Source: Combretum micranthum (taxonomy: Eukaryota; Streptophyta; Magnoliopsida; Myrtales; Combretaceae). From it: a DNA stretch of 64,000 nt. Of this stretch, positions 10,963-23,964 are shown piece after piece; within the stretch, counting starts at the first letter, position 1; every line of letters begins with the position of its first letter. The translations under genes and the position numbers were made by a program. The stretch lies in NCBI GenBank assembly GCA_024138025.1, contig JAMXBD010002745.1:102259-166258 (forward strand). The letters are read 5' to 3'. The notes under the pieces were generated by a model. The model made no database searches. It was given only the letters and a program-made list of their open reading frames with translations, and was not told where the DNA came from.

Positions 10963-12215
10963 TCAAACTCTTGTGATCCGTAGATCTTGCATTTCTCTCC
11001 AAACAAATAATGTCTCCAAAGTTTCAATGCGAGAATCATGTGCCAATTCAAGATCATGCACCGGGTAATTCTTCTCATGGGGTTTTAGTTGCCTTGATGC
11101 ATAAGCTATAACTTTTCCATCTTGCATGAGAACACAACCGAGTCCTTGGATGGATGCATCACTGAAAACTTCAAATTCCTTTCCACTAACAGGCAATGCC
11201 AGAATAGGAGCTGATATTAATCTTTCTTTCAACTCTTCAAAACTCCTCTCACACTTGTCATCCCACACATACTTAGTATTCTTCCGTGTCAACTTGGTTA
11301 TTGGAGATGCAAGTTTAGAAAATCCTTCAACAAATCTTCGGTAGTATCCAGCTAATCCAAGAAAACTTCTAATCTCACTCACATTAGTAGGCCTTGCCCA
11401 TTTCAAAATGGCTTCAATCTTCATTGGATCAACCGAAATACCTTCCTTTGAGATAATATGTCCAAGAAAGGATATTTCTTCCAACCAAAATTGACACTTG
11501 TTAAATTTCGCATAGAGTTTCTTCTCTCGGAGTTTTCGTAACACAAGTCTTAAATGCTCTCGATGCTCTTCCTTGTTCCGAGAATATATCAGAATATCAT
11601 CAATGAATACTATGACAAATGAATCCAGATAATCCTTGAAGACTCTATTCATCAAATCCATGAATGCGGCTGGAGCATTGGTTAACCCAAAAGGCATACC
11701 AAAAACTCGAAGTGTCCATACCGAGTTCGGAAAGCCGTCTTCTGAATATTTGATTTGATCTTGAGTTGATAATATCCTGATCTCAAGTCGATCTTAGAAA
11801 ACACTGTGGCTCCCTTTAACTGATCGAACAAATCATCGATCCTAGGTAAAGGGTATTTGTTCTTGATAGTAACTCGGTTCAATTCCCGGTAATCAATACA
11901 CATGCGTAAACTTTCATCTTTCTTCTTGACAAACAGCACAGGAGCACCCCAGGGCGATATACTCGGTCTGATAAAGCCCAAATCTTGCAACTCTTGCAAT
12001 TGTAACTTCAACTCTTTCAATTCAGCTGGAGCCATTCTATATGGAGCTTTAGAGATAGGTACCGTTCCAGGCAATACCTCAATTCCAAACTCTATCTCCC
12101 GATCCGGTGGTAATCCAGGTAACTTCTCGGGAAATACATCCACAAACTCATTCACAATTGGCGTCATTTTGATATCTTCTTCAATATTTATAGCTGCACA
12201 ACTGGTTTTTCCCAC
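10963..12215 (-). pseudogene. Reverse transcriptase/RNase H of the Tekay-like element
   Basis: Two overlapping minus frames form one RT. The frame 11682-12215 has [54 protein letters not shown] and [15 protein letters not shown]. The frame 10963-11697 resumes with [17 protein letters not shown], the catalytic [10 protein letters not shown] (FIDD), then [16 protein letters not shown], the thumb and the start of RNase H ([20 protein letters not shown], then [22 protein letters not shown]). The frame change at about 11690 is a single indel. Catalytic Asp residues are still readable, but the split frame means no full enzyme. Confidence 0.92.
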
Positions 12216-12616
12216 AGCTCCATAAACTTCATACTCCTAGGTCTTAACCTCTCCAATTTATGTGTGAAACTCCCTTCAATCAAGCCAAAACTTAACTCCG
12301 CCTTACTACAATCAATCGTGACCTTATATTGATTTAGCCAATTCATTCCCAAAATCACATCAAAATCAGATAAAGGCAACACTATCATATCAATAGGCAT
12401 GTTCACATTTGAAATCACAACACTTATACTTTTACACACACAAGGATGTCTATTTTCAATCACCAACGGAGTAGTCACACACATAACACGATCAATCAAC
12501 AATTCAGAGGCAAGCTCACAATCATTCATAAAATTTTCAGAAATACAAGCATGAGTCGCTCCAGTATCAATTAGCACATATGCATCCCTATTAGCAACAC
12601 TCAGTATACCTGCCAA
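12188..12616 (-). pseudogene. Aspartic protease of the Tekay-like element
   Basis: This retropepsin-type protease would cut the gag-pol polyprotein. VLIDTGATHACIS near residues 14-26 holds the catalytic D-T-G. The flap side reads DFDVILGMNWLNQYKVTIDC, as usual for plant gypsy proteases. The 142-residue frame ends at about 12188 and overlaps the RT frame by 28 bp in another phase. Either a frameshift occurred near 12200 or the two were joined differently. It directly follows gag on the minus strand. Confidence 0.88.
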
Positions 12617-12621
12617 AGTGT

Positions 12622-13994
12622 CTACTGAGGGTGTGTCCTCAATCTGTGTAAGGCGAAAACCCTCGGATTTGTCTTTCCCTTCTCTACATCAACTCCACTC
12701 TTCACATTAGGTCGGTCCTTGCAATTAGCAATGTGATGCCCTCTTTGCTTGCAATATGCACAAAAGACCGGTGGTAGTTTCGGATTCTTGCACTCTCTAG
12801 ACTTATGCCCAACTTGACCACATGAGAAACATGCATTGGGAGTCCACTTGCAATCGGACAACTCATGAGGACCATAGCACCTAAAACATTTCTTTTCAAA
12901 TGCAAGTGTAGGAGCTTTATATATCGGCTTTTGATCTCCTTGTCGTCCCATAAATGGCTTCTTTCCTTTACCAACACCCCGATAACTATCATAGGATGAA
13001 GTAGGAGCGGGTCTCTTTCCCAGAAATGCAGCTCTCTTTGCTCTTCTAATTCTACTATCGTTCTGAATTTGCTCCATTAGCAAAGCTTTGGCCACCGTAT
13101 CTGATAGGGTATGCAACTCAAATTTCTTCACTTCACTTTGGATTTCTTCATTCAGTCCATTCTGAAATTTCTGAACTTTCATCCTCTCATCTCGGTAATC
13201 ACCTCCAGCAAAACGCAACAGTCTACAGAATTCACCATGATATTCATCTACAGTCTTGCTCCCTTGTCTCAAGTTCAACCAATCGGCTATCATTCTCTCT
13301 CACTGAATTCGGAAAATACTTGATGAAAAATATATCCTTGAATGCATTCCATGATATGGGTAGTTGTAGATTTCCACTTGTTAATCTCCACCAATTATAA
13401 GCTTCTTTCTTCATCATGTAAACCGCTAAATCCACTTTATTATCTTCCGGGGTTCTACTGGCTGCAAATGTTTTCTCAAGCTCCTCTATCCACCCTTCAG
13501 CTACTGTAGGGTCGGTACTAGTGCCATCAAACTCTGGAACCATCTTGCTAAAATCATGTAATTTGATTTGATTGGATTGATCATTTACAGGAGTAGCCTC
13601 ATTTGTCTCATCCCTTGCTGGTTACCTTGCTGCATGAGATGCTGAGTTTGTTGATACATCATCATCTGATATTGCTGCATCATGGCCATCATATCCCTCA
13701 TCATACTGTACATCGAGTTCGGATCACTAGTTGGTATTTGTGACATAGGAGGAATGGGTGGCATAGGTGGAGGTGGAGGAATCTGAGTCGGTGGAGGAAT
13801 TTGTGAAGCTGAAGCCGATGCAGGCGATGGAGTAGTCTCACTGCTCGGTGTAGAAGATGAAGTAGAAATGTAGATGAGTGAGCAAATGTAGACGATGACT
13901 GTGGTGGTGGCATACTTTCTCTATCAGAATGTTGCCTGGTAGACCTCCTCAACCTGTCCATCTTTACAATTGCATAGATATATTCAACACACAT
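12622..13994 (-). pseudogene. Gag of the Tekay-like element (frameshifted)
   Basis: Gag would form the virus-like particle and bind RNA. The N-terminal frame starts at about 13961 (MDRLRRSTRQHSD) and is soon out of phase. The capsid-like part in 13244-13543 has FDGTSTDPTVAEGWIEELEK, EAYNWWRL and SWNAFKDIF. It continues in 12622-13293 with LRQGSKTVDEYHGEFCRLL and three CCHC-like knuckles at residues 136-148 (CFRC...H...C, one residue short), 155-168 (CFSCGQVGHKSREC) and 178-191 (CAYCKQRGHHIANC). Breaks at about 13270 and in 13560-13900 make it a pseudogene. Confidence 0.9.
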
Positions 13995-14252
13995 TCACAC
14001 ATGTATCTAAATTCCTAATCACATGCAAAACTTATAAGTTAACATTTACATTCATACATAAATGAACAAACAATTCAACAATCATCAACAAACAATAAGC
14101 AATTAAGGACAAGAAACAAATAACAATATATAAAACAAGCAAGAAGAAAATTACACACAACTATTTGGATAGCTTAATTCTTTTCTATACTACTTAATTG
14201 TGTCTAGGTCAAGTCTTAAATAATCATTACAATTAGATAAACAATTAATCAA
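13995..14252 (-). other. 5' untranslated leader of the Tekay-like element, no visible PBS
   Basis: AT-rich leader between gag and the 5' LTR. A standard gypsy element has a tRNA primer-binding site next to the LTR, but none is recognisable here. Positions 14231-14254 instead match, in inverted form (22 of 24 bases), LTR positions 14342-14365. Confidence 0.6.
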
Positions 14253-16881
14253 CCGCTATCACCCCTATATTTGAAATAGGAGATAACGGTTCCCAACCAC
14301 ATATAACCCCTAAGATTATATGTAAGGTTGCCTAAAGGAATGTTTGAGTAATTGTTTATCTAATTCCATAAATATATATACAATGGAACATAATTATATT
14401 TTTTTTTTAAAACCTAAGTAAAGCAACACTACCACACATTTTGGCAAGGAAACAACTACACTTCTAATTAGCTACATACACATATACATATATATACATA
14501 TTACATCCAAAGGCTTCTTACAAGCCTTAACCAAAATCCTCAAAACACGACCTAACTAATACTATAATTACACTATCAACCAAAATGAATCTCATCTAAT
14601 CTATTACATTCATAAGGTCCATTGAGTCCATGGTCATCTCTAATCTTCCAACCCATCAAGAAAATCTTCAAAGTCAGTTCCGTACCCCATACTCGTATAG
14701 AACTCATCGGAATCATCACCTGAAATAGATAAAATATAAGCCAAAGGCCAGTACACAAGTAACGAATACAAAATGCGAAGTGGATCACACATTCTTAGGC
14801 TAAATGCACTATACAACAATCACTTGTTCATTATTAAATTTAGTGAGTAAGACAACACGGGAGTATTCAAACTGGACACAAGGTTCTAGTATTACGTCGC
14901 CCTGAGTGGTCCCTACTGTTCATACAACTAGGCAGCCCCACCTTCCGGTAGCCCGTAATACTAGGGGTTCCTGAGTAACGCATCACGACGCTCAGGGGGT
15001 TGATATGGCAGCTCGGATACTCATATCTCCTAAACAATTCTATCGTTAACGAGAAAGTACCTGCCCCCAATCTGAGCAGGGTACCGCTCTAACCAGATTC
15101 AACGGCAAACAACGACAATCAACACTCATATAACAATAGTATTCTCTTATTTTAGAGTAGTTTGATCTTGATGCCTACCCTAGCAAAGAGACAAAAGTTA
15201 CTGCGTACCTGATATAGCTCGGGAATTAACGGGGTTGACTGGGCGAGGATCTATCACTGTTTAAATCAATATTAAATTCACACTTAGCTTAAGCACTAGT
15301 TAACTAGTATAAAAGATAAATATATCAAAGAAATCCAAATAAATTAATAAAGGTCATATAAAGCATTTAAACATCCTAAGATATCTAGATGCTTAACAAA
15401 TACTTAATTACTCAAATAACAAATTTCGGAAAATTTTAGAAAAAGTTCTTAAAATTAAAAGCACAGGGCATGCTGGCAGCCAGCCGGCGGCTTTGGGCCG
15501 GTGTTCGATACTTTGAAATCAACACTGCCAACGCTGGTAGTGTTCAAGGGTATGCCGACTGCCTTCATTCTACGCCGGGGCCTTGAGCTGGTGTAGAATC
15601 CAAAACCCAAAATTTTCAAAACGTCCAGAGAGGTCTAAGCCGTCCACTTACTCAGATACGCGGGCAGCTTTGACATGTACGCCAGCGGCCTTAATTCCCA
15701 GCGGCCAGCGTACAATATAGATGAAAGAACGCCGGCTGACTTTTCTAGAGAAAGCCGACGGCTTTCAGTCAGCCTTAAGAAATCTGATTCTGTGGGCATT
15801 CAACACCGCCTATAGGCCGGCAGTGTAGATACTCAATTGTCGGCGTACGTTCTAAAGAATAGACGCTGGCAAATTTAGCGTAAAAGCCGGCGGTTTAACA
15901 AAGCGGCGTTAAGAAATTTGAATCCAACGCTGCCTCTACGCCAGCGGCGTGAATTTCCAGGTGCCGGCGTACGTTCAAAAACAGGACTATACGAAAATTG
16001 TTTTTGATTTCCCTATTTTACTACACTTGTTCTTTTTTAAAATTTTCCAAACTTAGTCCAAACTTTCTAAAGTTTGTTATATGATCCAAATGCTATCCTA
16101 AAACATGAACTCTACTTCTAATCATCAAAAACACTAATCACACTTCAATTCACAACTCACTACTCAATCCTTCAATTTTCTATAACATTCATCCCCACAC
16201 ATCCACACTCCTATAAGATGCAAATTACCACTCCATTAATCACATAATCTCATCCAAACTATCATCCATGTACCAATTCAATCTCATACCAATCATCACC
16301 TTAAAATCATATATATATACCAACATTTACAAACAATTCAACATAGAACATAAAATAAAGATAGAGTTTGTATTAAACTCACATGATTGAATCTTGGCTT
16401 GGAATGATATTCAAATCCTTAAGCTTGTAATGAATCTTGGCTTAGGGTTTAAGATTTTAGGTTAAGAAAAGAGAAGAAAGAAAAGAAGAAAAGAAAGAAA
16501 AAGAAGGAAAAGAAAGAAAATTCGGATGAAAGGGAGGCCTGCCCAAAAAGTGTCCAAAACATGCCTAAACAAAGTCAAACTCATCCAAATTTAGTCATTA
16601 GGGGTGTATTTGACCTAAGGTTAATTTAGGCAAATTTCAAATGCATTTGAATTAAATTGAGCTCAAAAAGTGGGTCTAAATTTAGCCAAAATTTCTGTCA
16701 TATATCTAAACAATTCAAAGGTGAATTTACTAAATTCTAAACATAACACATGCATATTAATTTGAAAAAGACACACACATTAATTACACTATACACACAT
16801 TTAGAGGTATCAAACAATAATATAAACTTTATAAGACTATACACATATAAATTAATACATTCACTAATTACATTAGCTAAG

Positions 16882-16924
<43 letters not shown>

Positions 16925-16974
16925 CATTCCAATAACATATTAGCATGCAATTTAAGGATTTCATGGCTATTTCA
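14253..16974 (-). repeat. 5' LTR of the Tekay-like element
   Basis: Direct repeat of 6605-9238. On the minus strand it starts TGAAATAGCC at 16974. At the other end homology stops at GATAGCGG (14253), so the final bases (GTCTTTACA in the related LTR) are missing or replaced. It holds about 133 bp at 15778-15910 that the 3' LTR lacks, bounded by short direct repeats (TTAAGAAAT). A GC-rich motif cluster lies at about 15465-15970 and a CA/TA microsatellite at about 16883-16924. Confidence 0.9.
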
Positions 16975-17429
16975 AATTTAAACATTGGTCATTTCGTTAG
17001 AGTGTTCAATTGTTGACAATTATACTTAATATAGCTGTAGCTAATAATCAATTAGTTAATAATTTATAATTATTTAATTTATTTTATAAGTTAGATAAAA
17101 GGAAAAAAGTGAGTAATAGTACTTTCCAAGATCCTCGAGGAATATGACCCTGTATTTCATTCATATATTACATGCGATAAGTACACTTGCCCAGTGTTGA
17201 CCAGATCATAGGAAAGAGATAATAGGAATTAAACTATTAAAACTCGATTACGAAATAGCGCACCACATTGCATTGGGGGGCCAATCTTGTCCTTTCTAAA
17301 ATTTGTGACGAAACAAATCATTTTTTGTGTAATTATAGGACATATTAATTTTGATAATTTAAAAGACAATCTTTTTAATGGGTGCTTAAATACTTGCAGT
17401 AAGTGGATATATGGTAGGTAGAGTATGAA
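16975..17429. other. AT-rich spacer
   Basis: Lies between the Tekay-like LTR and the CACTA terminus. It shows no continuation of the Tat element interrupted at 6595 and no coding signal or repeat that I recognise. Confidence 0.5.
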
Positions 17430-20400
17430 CGCTACAAGAAATTTTAGCTTTAGAGACAAAAAATTTTGTCTCTAAAAGTGAAAAATCTATCCCTAAAGAC
17501 TTTCAGAGACAGATTTTCTGTCACAAATTTCTGTCTCAAAAATCATCGTCACTAATTCTTTTAGAGACAGATTTATTTTCCATCGCAAATTTGCTACGAA
17601 ATTTCTATCGCAAATCTGTCTTTGTTTTATAATTAATTAGTTTTAAATATCCAAATAGTAAATAATAAATAAAATTATTCTGTGGCAAATCTGTCTCTAA
17701 TTTTAAGATGAATTATTAAAAAACAATTCACATTTTCCTTCTATTTATCCTTCCCAGGAGATCATCCATTATTAAATGCTACATGCTAAGCACACTTAAC
17801 GTTGAAGTTTTCACAAGCACTAAATCAATGAACCAATTCATATCTTCATGAATAAAGTTCCTTTGCTGTTTATTTAAGAGATATCATAATTTACAATATT
17901 GTAACTATAAAACATTTTACATATCTTTTATAATTTATTTTTATTTTATAATTTTACTTTCCCTATTTATTAAGGATTCTTCATTAATATTTTATTAAAA
18001 TAATATATAATATTAATATTACTACGTTTACATTTTTATATAATTATTTAAATTATATATAATAAAAATTTATATGTGTAATATTATTTATATATACATA
18101 ATATATAATATGATAAATAATAATATTTTAGTAGTATATTATAAATGTTTTACCAAATATGATATTATTATTAAAAATATTATATATTATGTATAATATA
18201 TAATGTCATACATATAAATTTATATATATATTAATGATATATATATAATAATTATACTTTTTACAATACTTATTAATATTTTATATTAAATTAATAAATA
18301 TAAATATTTTTAAGTAATATATTTATTTTTTATATCATTTTTATTACGCTTAATAAATTAATATTATAGTATAAAAAAATAAAAAATAATTTTTATTCAA
18401 TATTAATAAAATAAATAAATATAAATTTAAATAATTTAACTAATTTTTATTTTATATATTTTATTATATAAATATACTATATTTTATATAGTATATTATT
18501 TTTTCCCATAATATATTATTATATTTTAAATAAAAATATAGTATGTAAATAAATTATGAAATATATATATATATAATAATTTTTTTATATTCGATAACAT
18601 AATAATTATAATAAATATATATAAAAAATTATATACAATATCAATATATATTTTTTATTAATATATTATTAAAATATAATATATTATTATATATTTATAA
18701 ATGTTTATATATATTAAGTTTACATTTAATAGTAGTTATTTGATTTTACATATTTTATTATTGAAATATACTTTATTTTTAAGTATTTTATGATATTACT
18801 TTTATATAACATATTATATTATTGTTATACGTTGTTTTATCGAGTTATATAATTTAATTTTTTTTATCTAAGTTATTAAGTAAAAGAATATATAATAAGA
18901 TGTAAAAAATATAATATTTATATTTTAAGTGATTTTTATTTATACTTTATAATATATAAATATGTAATATAATAATTATTAAAATAAATTAATATATTAG
19001 TTGTAAATAACATATGATCATACATATTATAGTTATTATATAATACACACACATATATATTATAAATTATATATATTATATATGTATAATTAAAACTAAT
19101 TTTTAAACATAATTATTTTATATACGTGTATATAATAATTTAGTTTAGAGATAGATTTGCAACAAAATTAAAAAAATAGCAATTGGTTGAAACACCCCAA
19201 ACCTTCACTAGATTAGAAATTGAGCTTAAATAAATTAAATGAATCCAGTGAATCATAGGGTATAATTAGACAAGTTGATATAATTATAATAGTAATAAAT
19301 TAAGTTGAAATTGGATTTTGAATTTCTAAATCTCTAAAACAAGTCATTAAAATATTTAGAGGATTCCTAATCTCTTGATTCTTAGCCTAAACGTAATTCC
19401 TAAATCTCTATAAAATTTGAGTTCATTTGCTTGAGTAAAAATATTAGTTCTTAAACTCGAACTCAAATTAATATCCCTTTATCTAAAGTAAATTCCTAAA
19501 TTAAGCTCATTTTGAGTTCTTCATTTCTAACCTATTAGTTCAAAACTATCTTTTAAATACTTCTAAAACTATAGATATTAATCTGATAGTTCTAACCCTA
19601 TACCTAAATTCTAAAATCTTTTAATATTTAATCATAATTTTTTATGTTCTTTTTGTTGCTGCCTTTACCTTTTTCTTTCTCATTTCTTTCTTTCATATCT
19701 TTCTTTCTTTCTTTTTTAGCTTCTTCTTCTTTTCTTCTTTTCTTTCTTTCTCCAATTCTCAAGTTCAAGAGGTTAAATTAGACATCAAAGTTAGAAAGAA
19801 CAAATCATAGTAGAAGAAGTCTCACACTAAGAAAAGAAGGAGTTATGTTCCTTAAAAGCTAAGTAGATTTTTTATATGTTGTTTTGTTTATGATTTTGAA
19901 TTTAAATGATATCTAGCTGTTAGAAATGTTCAAAGTGTTGTTTACATATGTAATTCTTGGTTGATTGTATGTTAGAGGTTGGGATTGATGAAGAGATGAT
20001 GAATAGTGAAGTTAGGGTTTGTTGGATAATTGATGTTTGATGTATATGATGAGGGGAATTTATGCTTTGATTTTGATTGGAGTGTATAATATGTTTATGA
20101 AGTTTTTTATGATGTTTAAGTTGTATTAGAACATGTAAAAGTTGATATATTGTGTAAAAGAAACATGGAAAATGCGTGTATTGCTTTTAAAAATTTTCCC
20201 AGATCAACGCTACATGGTATACGGCGTGTACAAGCTTGTGCTGATCAAAATAATCTCTCGGATCACTTTTTCAACCTCTGCCCACCATGTACACGGGCGT
20301 ACTCATGCTTGTGCTGAACAAAATATGCTCTGGGTCACTTTTTAGTGCCCTACACAGCTCCGAGCAGACCATGTACCCGGTAGTTGTACATTTCCCTTGT

Positions 20401-22565
20401 TTCGCAGCCTGATCATATTTTATCCATAATGTTTTCAAATCTCCGATGATGTGAAAAAACTACGTTGGAAAGATTAAAAAGCGATTTACAACTTTTATGT
20501 TTTTGAGTTTTTACAAATTAAAATCGTATCGATGCTTAAATTTAGTTCTTTCCAGCTATTATATTTTCAAACTAAGTCAAAAACTTATGTTTTGCTTATT
20601 AAATGTGTTTTTGCTTAAGAAATGGATCTTTTTGAACTAAAATGAGATAGATAAGCGATATTTGATGTGTAGTTTGAGTTAATTGATGTAATTAAACATG
20701 AGTTAAGTAGATTTATAGATTTAACAAATAATTAGATTAAATCTAAAATTAGCTATAAAAAGAACTTAGTTGATAATTCTAGTTCAACTTGGCTAAATGC
20801 TTGAATTAGTTAAAATGAAATAGGTTAATATAGTTTAATCACCTTGACTTAGTTTTTGAGTTAAATGATTAGCTTTAATCAAATTGGCTAAAACTAATCT
20901 AAATGAGATTAATGGTTAATAATCGAATTAGATTAACAAATTAGAATGATCTTTGATTAGCATGAGGATATATTGTTTTAAATGTCCATTTACATAAAGT
21001 TATTAATGTTTTATATATGTAATTGATTTGTATATGTTTTTGTGAAAAAAACTATAAACAAAGAAAAAAAAAAAATACTTGACAACAAAGGAAAACTGTC
21101 CATATTTTGGTGGGGCGATCTTCGCAGCCATAGTAGGGTTCCAAATTAATGTATGATCAAATAGGATTAATAAAAGTTTGAGAAAAGTGGATGATTAGTT
21201 TAGCTCAGTTTCTTATATGAGTTCTTTCCTTAACAGAAGTGGATTCTTTTTATCTTCTGATTATTTCTGAAATTCTTTTGAGGCTTGTTTGGATTTCATA
21301 TCCAATGTACAAGTAACTCGTGGTGATTGTTAGATTGACTCTTAAATGACTAAGAATTTAAAACTCGACCTAATAATGTTTGAATGGGTTATCTATTTTG
21401 CTGTTTAATCCGTATTCTGACCCGGTATAGCAGATTGGTATCAGGCTTGGGAAGCAGCACCTTGCTTATTGGGTAGCACGGTAGATTGGGCTTAAGCCAC
21501 CCCTGTCTTTGATAAGATTTTTAAGTGGTACGGTGGGTAACTGATGGGAAGACGATATCGGCGTAACTTTTGCTTACCCCTGATTCCCTGTTGTCTAGAG
21601 TTTGAATACTCCCGTGCTGTTTGTTTGCTTTAAAGAAAAGATAATAATCTATTGTTGGTGAATTTCATTTGTTAAGCTCGCTTGCCATTCTTGTGTGATT
21701 GTGTTACTGTGTATGGGCTTCGACTCATTATTATTGTTGTTGTTTTTTTTTTTTTTTTTACATGTGTTATTATTGATGAGATGGTGATGATGAGATGTTG
21801 AGGATGATGTTGATGTTGCTGAGTTGTTATGGTTGATGTTGTGGTTGATGATGATGCTCGTTTCAAGTTTTTTTAGGCGATCCAGAAGACCCGTGAGATG
21901 AGTGAAGTGGGCTAGGGTCATTGAATGTTTGTATTTTCTTTTATTTTGATTTAATTGTGAGAATTGGATTTATTTACAATTTTGTAATTCTTTTAATGGG
22001 GCTTGTTAATGCTTATATGTTTTGTAAATGAAGATCTACCCCTAAGAGTAGATTAATAAATGTTTTTATAAAGTTTTGCTTCTTAGAAAGTTGGTGTGCT
22101 CTGTAGGGAGTAGAGTTTTATAAATGATTTTAATAAATTGTTCTCGGCTGCTAAATCTAGTTGTTTCAAAAATCTAATTAAATGATTTCATAACCTAAAA
22201 ATGAGTAACAATGTTCAACATAAACAAAATCTTTTAAAGAAAGCCTTAGTGTGTAATACCTTAAAGTATTATATGTGGCGGTAGCATCTTAAATGATTTA
22301 ATTAATTAATCGGATTAAATTTTGGGGCATTACATTGGCACTAAAATAAAGTATTTCTCCTTAAAATTAGAGAAAAATTTGCAGCGGAAAATTTTCTATC
22401 GCAAATTAATGTGTAATTCCGTCGCAAAAGCATATAAAAATTAGAAGATTATTCAAATTTATGTTATCACAAATTCATAGCAAATCTGTCGCTAATTCAT
22501 TTTTTTAGAGACAGAAATTTTCAGTTGCAAATTTTCAATCTCTAAAGGTTAGTCTTTTAATAGTG
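17430..22565. mobile_element. Non-autonomous CACTA (En/Spm-like) transposon, TSD GAA
   Basis: The left end reads CGCTACAAGAAA, one base from the plant CACTA consensus CACTACAAGAAA. The right end reads TAGTG on plus, which is CACTA on minus. The 3-bp flanks GAA (17427-17429 and 22566-22568) match, as expected for CACTA elements. Subterminal repeats with variants of TTAGAGACAGATTTGC and ATCGCAAAT occur in both orientations at 17450-17700, 19140-19160 and 22370-22550. The interior (about 17870-19140) is extremely AT-rich and has no transposase frame. A solo LTR at 19188-22334 interrupts it, so the transposon alone was about 2 kb. Confidence 0.82.
19188..22334 (+). mobile_element. Solo LTR (Tekay-like family) inside the CACTA element
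   Basis: Starts TGAAACACCCC and ends GGGGCATTACA with 5-bp flanks TTGGT (19183-19187) and TTGGC (22335-22339), one mismatch. CACTA sequence resumes outside. It aligns in inverted orientation with the solo LTR at 23965-27585 (for example TTTAAATACTTCTA near 19551 and its complement near 27213) and shares the block that includes TTTGAATACTCCCGTG near 21600. There is no coding sequence and no second LTR, so recombination between two LTRs probably removed the body. Confidence 0.83.
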
Positions 22566-23314
22566 GAAGTATACTATCCGTATCTTATCCTATAAGATAC
22601 GGGTATTAAATTTTGTACCTAAAATCTATAATGTCACTTTATAGCCCATACCCCATAAAACATGTAGAGCACAAGGTACCATAGGGAACCTGTAAATTTT
22701 TCAATAAGTCTCTATGTTTCTTTTTTTCTTAAACTTCAAGTTTATAATATTTGATATAGTTTCATGCATCATATAACTACCTTATTTTCTTATATTCACT
22801 ATGAATAACATAAGGAAAGGAATTTTGAAGTAATTTTTTTAAATATCATATGTTTACCAACATATCGAATAGGTTTATGTGTTCAATTTGAAACTTATAA
22901 AAAATACTTGTAAAACCTATTTATGTGATATTAAACAAAATTGTAGAATATTTAGAAAAGTCCAATATTTAAAACTTGAAATTACTTTTGTATTAATCAA
23001 TCTCAAAAGATAAACAATATCATTATATAGTTAGGAAGCTCAAGTATATACATACAATTGTTGTTTCTAAAGTGAAATAATGAATTCTTCCAAAATAAAA
23101 TAGTACAAGTTCTTCAATAATGAAAGTTTTTGAAAGGTAGTCTAAATAACAATCTTGAATAATATTGGTTGCAAGATAAAAAAAAATGAATTATTTTATT
23201 TATTCCGTATCTACTAACACTATTTTATAATATATTTAATAAAGTGAATATATAATATCATGAAACATTTTCCTTATATATCAGAGTATAAGTTCCACGA
23301 TGGTATAAGTATGA
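22566..23314. other. AT-rich flank, no feature seen
   Basis: Sequence between the CACTA right end and the decayed integrase fragment. It is AT-rich with no usable frame or repeat boundary. The 5' breakpoint of the plus-strand retroelement lies near 23300. Confidence 0.45.
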
Positions 23315-23964
23315 AGACCCCATATCAAGCGACGATTCAGATGGCTCTTTATGAAGCACTATACGGTAGGAAGTGTAGATCACTTCGCCATTGGGATGAA
23401 GTAGGTGAATGAGCTATTCTTGGTCTAAATCTTATGTGATAGGTGACTGATAAGATACAGATTGTGAAACAAGGGATGAAAGCAACACAGGATCGGTTTA
23501 AGAGTTATGCAAACATGAGGTGACAACCTCTTGAGATTGAGGTTGTTGATCACATTTTCTCAGCGTACTCCTACCAAGGGAGTTTTTCAGACTTGGAGTC
23601 AAGGGAAGTTGAATCCGAGGTATATTGGACTCTTTGAGATACTTGAGAGGATCGGACTAGATGCATATAAGCTAGCATTACCTCCGAATTTATCCGGTGT
23701 GCATGATATGTTTCATGTTTCACAACTAAGGAAGTGCATATCCAATCCAAAGGCAGTTATAGACACATCAACTTGAGATACGCTTAACCTAACGATAGCT
23801 AAGAGATCAGTGAAGATTGTTGATCAGACGGAGAAAACTTTAAGAGGAAGGTGACTAGTTTCATCAACGTGTAGAGGAGTGGTCAGACTAAGAGAGGGCC
23901 ACTTGAGAGACTAAAGACTCGATGAGACAGAAATATCCAAATCTTTGAGTAGTGACATAAGTTT
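23315..23964 (+). pseudogene. Integrase C-terminal/chromodomain remnant
   Basis: Translation gives TIQMALYEALYGRKC, HWDEVGE, then after stops KQGMKATQDRFKSYANMR. In the frame at 23531-23776 it gives GKLNPRYIGLFEILERIG, YKLALPPNLSG and VHDMFHVSQLRKCISNP. This is collinear with the Tekay-like integrase tail at 9290-9870. A degraded chromodomain follows up to about 23949 (IFE-like end). Multiple stops and frameshifts show it is old. It shows the in-frame continuation that the minus-strand copy has lost. Confidence 0.85.

Larger units (their letters stand above)
6596..16974 (-). mobile_element. Tekay/Del-like chromovirus with both LTRs, non-functional
   Basis: Two direct repeats (6596-9238 and 14253-16974) flank minus-strand gag, protease, RT, RNase H, integrase and chromodomain in that order, which defines a complete Ty3/gypsy chromovirus. 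LTRs of about 2.6-2.7 kb with a C-terminal chromodomain fit the Tekay/Del lineage. Flanks are TAAGA (left) and AATTT (right), so no target-site duplication is visible, suggesting rearrangement at one end. Gag-pol has frameshifts at several junctions and an in-frame stop in integrase. Confidence 0.9.

Noticed and set aside
17870..19140. Extremely AT-rich stretch as an origin or matrix-attachment region
   Set aside because: It is the interior of the CACTA element. Composition alone does not support a function.
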